DNA of 38,186 nucleotides from Candidatus Omnitrophota bacterium (lineage in GTDB: Bacteria > Omnitrophota > Gorgyraeia > Aquiviventales > Aquiviventaceae). Shown one piece after another: positions 35,965-38,186 of the stretch (positions are counted from its first letter, which is position 1; the number at the start of each line of letters is the position of its first letter). The stretch spans positions 1-38,186 of the forward strand of contig JACPRA010000009.1 in the NCBI GenBank assembly GCA_016190215.1. Direction: 5' to 3'. The notes beneath the pieces are model-generated. The model saw only the letters and a list, made by a program, of their open reading frames with translations, was not told where the DNA came from and made no database searches. Made by a program: the position numbers and the translations under genes.

Positions 35965-38013
35965 TTAGCGTGGAAAAGCCTCACGAAGCCCCCCGTCCAC
36001 CGGCAGGAAGCACCCGGTGGTTTTGGCGGACCGGCGGGAGATGAGGAAGGCCACCGCCTCGGCCACGTCTGAGGGCAGCACCTTGGCGCGCAGCAGGTTG
36101 CGTTGCTGGTAGAACACTTCCAGCGCCTGGGGAGCGACGCCGTAACTGCGGGCCCGGTCCGGCGCGATCGTCTGCCATAACCCGGACCCTTCAAAGACCC
36201 CGTCCGGGTTGACGAGATTGACGCGGATGCCATGCTCCCCGTTTTCGATGGCCAGCACCCGCGCGAGCTGGGTCTCGGCGGCCTTGGCGGCGCTGTACGC
36301 GCCGAAATCCTTGCCCGGGGCCGGCACGTTCTTGGAGGAAATGAACACCAGCGACCCGCCCAAGCCTTGCGCCCGCAGCCACCGGACGGCCGCGCGCGCC
36401 ACCAGGAAATGGCCGGTGGCATTGACCGCCAGGCTGCGCTCCCATTGTTGGAGCGACAGCCGGTCAATTGACGCCACCATGGCGATGCCGGCGTTGGAGA
36501 CGACCGCATCCAGCCCGCCGAACACCCGGCGCGCGCGGGCGAAGGCCTGCGCGATGCTGGCTTCCCGCGTCACGTCCAGCGCCACCCCGAGGGCGCGGCG
36601 GCGCCCGGCGCGCCGGTTGAGCGCGTCCGCCAACTGCTCCACCGCCCGCCGGCTCAGGTCGGTGACGACCACCGTCGCGCCTCGATTCACGAGCAGCTCG
36701 GCGATCGCCCGGCCGATCCCGCCGGTGGCCCCGGTGATCAGCACGATCTCCCTCGACAGCTCCGCTTCCGGGGGCGCCAAGGATAGCTTATACAGCTCGA
36801 GCGGCCAATACTCCACGCCAAACGCCTCGCGCGCGGTCACGGCGGTATAGCCGCCGGCACGCGTGGCATCGCGCATGATGCGCATGGCGTGCCGATAAAT
36901 CGTGGCCACCATCCCGGCGTCGGTGGCGTCTTTCCCCGTCGTGAGCATCCCAACGCCGGGCATCAAGATGACGCGGGGCGAGGGGTCCTGCAGGGTCTGG
37001 CCCGGCTGGTGATAGCGGGCAAAGTAGCGGCGGTGCTCAGCCGCGTAGCGATCGAGGTGGCGGCGGATCTCCTGCGCCGCCGTCGAGGGCGGTCCAACCG
37101 GCCGCAGGATCAGCGGCAGCCGTTTCGTCCGCAGCATGTGGTCCGGGGTCGCCGGGCCGATGCGCGACACCTCCGGCAGGCGGCGGGCGTTGACGAACTC
37201 CAGCACGTCCGCGTCATCCCAGAAGGCGAGGTGCATCTTGCGCTGCCGGCTGATCCCGTGCCGAAGGATCGGCAGCCATGCCTCCAGCAGCGCCTCGCGG
37301 TGAGCCGGCGGCAGAGCGCGGCTGGCGGCCGCAGACCAGACCCGCCGGCGGCGAAGCTGCGCCAAGAACCGCTCCGCCCTGGAAACATAGGCGATGGTGC
37401 GGCCATAGCTGATGCGCCCATCCGAGCCCCAGGTGATCAGCCCGTGCTGTTCCAGCACGGCCCCTTCAGCGTCCGGGTTGCGCCGATACGCCTCGGCCAC
37501 CCGCCGAGAGAGCGCGAAGCCGGGTTGAATATAGGGAATCCACAGCAGCTTCGGCCCCAGCACGCGCCGCACCAGCGCCGCTCCATTGGGCGTGTTGGCC
37601 AGCGCCAAGATGGCATCCGCATGCGTATGGTCAATGTCCGGGTGCGGGATGAAGGCGTGCAGCAGGGTTTCCACCGACGGGCGCGGGGCTTTCGGGTCGA
37701 TCAGGCAGCGCTCCAGGCAGGCGACCATCTCGTCGTCGCTCATCTGCCGGCGCGCCAAGAGCCCCTGCAAGGGGGCCAGACGCAGGGGGGCGAAGTGCCG
37801 GGGCTCGCAGCCTTTCAGGTTGGAGCCGCTGCCTTTCACCCACAAGACATCTTCGAGCGCGCCGGAGAGGTCCGGCGCGCGGCATTTGGTGGAGGTGTTG
37901 CCGCCGCCGAAGAGGCCCAGCGCCTCTTCGTCGCCGATCAACCGGGAGCGATAGACCAGGGCATCCCGGGCCGATAGGCCGGCCGCCGCGCGTGGAGACC
38001 AATGGTGTTTCAT
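35965..38013 (-). CDS. Bifunctional class II aldolase / short-chain dehydrogenase (RhaD-like fusion)
   Basis: N-terminal aldolase (GGGNTSTK..., HTHADAILALANTPNG, EQHGLITWG); C-terminal Rossmann VLITGATGGIGRAIAELL...SNAGIA...YSAAKAAE. Confidence 0.88.
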   Translation of the reverse strand: MKHHWSPRAAAGLSARDALVYRSRLIGDEEALGLFGGGNTSTKCRAPDLSGALEDVLWVKGSGSNLKGCEPRHFAPLRLAPLQGLLARRQMSDDEMVACLERCLIDPKAPRPSVETLLHAFIPHPDIDHTHADAILALANTPNGAALVRRVLGPKLLWIPYIQPGFALSRRVAEAYRRNPDAEGAVLEQHGLITWGSDGRISYGRTIAYVSRAERFLAQLRRRRVWSAAASRALPPAHREALLEAWLPILRHGISRQRKMHLAFWDDADVLEFVNARRLPEVSRIGPATPDHMLRTKRLPLILRPVGPPSTAAQEIRRHLDRYAAEHRRYFARYHQPGQTLQDPSPRVILMPGVGMLTTGKDATDAGMVATIYRHAMRIMRDATRAGGYTAVTAREAFGVEYWPLELYKLSLAPPEAELSREIVLITGATGGIGRAIAELLVNRGATVVVTDLSRRAVEQLADALNRRAGRRRALGVALDVTREASIAQAFARARRVFGGLDAVVSNAGIAMVASIDRLSLQQWERSLAVNATGHFLVARAAVRWLRAQGLGGSLVFISSKNVPAPGKDFGAYSAAKAAETQLARVLAIENGEHGIRVNLVNPDGVFEGSGLWQTIAPDRARSYGVAPQALEVFYQQRNLLRAKVLPSDVAEAVAFLISRRSAKTTGCFLPVDGGLREAFPR

Positions 38014-38186
38014 GAGGCCACGATCGTACCATTGGGACGCAAAGGGACGCAAGGAGTTCGCTTCCCTGGTAGTGACTCAGTGTGACGGGTCCTGCCGCTG
38101 CGCGACCCCCACCGTCCTCGCCGCGCCGCACTATCGGCGTCGCCGGCTGCGGGCGGCGGGGTCCCCCCGCTCCGCGTCACCCGTCA

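Noticed and set aside
38083-38186. TGACGGGT ... ACCCGTCA 8-bp inverted repeat at the window end
   Set aside because: Short in GC-rich sequence and truncated by the window edge; cannot be evaluated.

Overview
GC-rich bacterial chromosomal window, close to fully coding. Lineage cannot be proven from sequence alone; TIGR04073-like proteins and the 'EDLTLTTYYPSPRGVYQ' secreted proteins make me suspect an Omnitrophota-like or similar uncultivated lineage (low confidence). Main blocks: (i) tandem secreted paralogs, a pterin dehydratase, greA and an ATP-grasp-like protein; (ii) a minus-strand aerobic respiration cluster (c-type cytochrome/EB_dh-like, cupredoxin-like lipoprotein, cox2, cox1 of A2 'YSHP' type, ctaA, ctaB, SCO, DUF420-like) and lpxD; (iii) a plus-strand nitrate-assimilation and molybdenum-cofactor cluster (two pairs of NifI2/NifI1-like PII proteins, moaD, moaE, moeA, mobA, moaC, mogA, TauE/SafE, narK-type MFS, porin, nasA-like, moaA, nirB, nirD); (iv) an initiator tRNA (CAU) interrupted by a ~216-nt group I intron, with a LAGLIDADG endonuclease gene outside the intron behind a terminator; (v) ftsB-like, eno, FtsH-like protease, lipoprotein, purN, trxA, a second TIGR04073-like protein, and an aldolase/SDR fusion. 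The most unusual signal is a dispersed family of at least 10 degenerate heptamer arrays. Most are built as a conserved tetramer plus a variable trimer, many have two inverted arms kept in the same 7-nt phase across the loop, and they sit at gene boundaries. They use different 'words' (GCTG+NNN, GTCA+NNN, CCAA+NNN, GAAT+NNN). Several supply start codons, stop codons, signal peptides or C-terminal extensions of the flanking genes.
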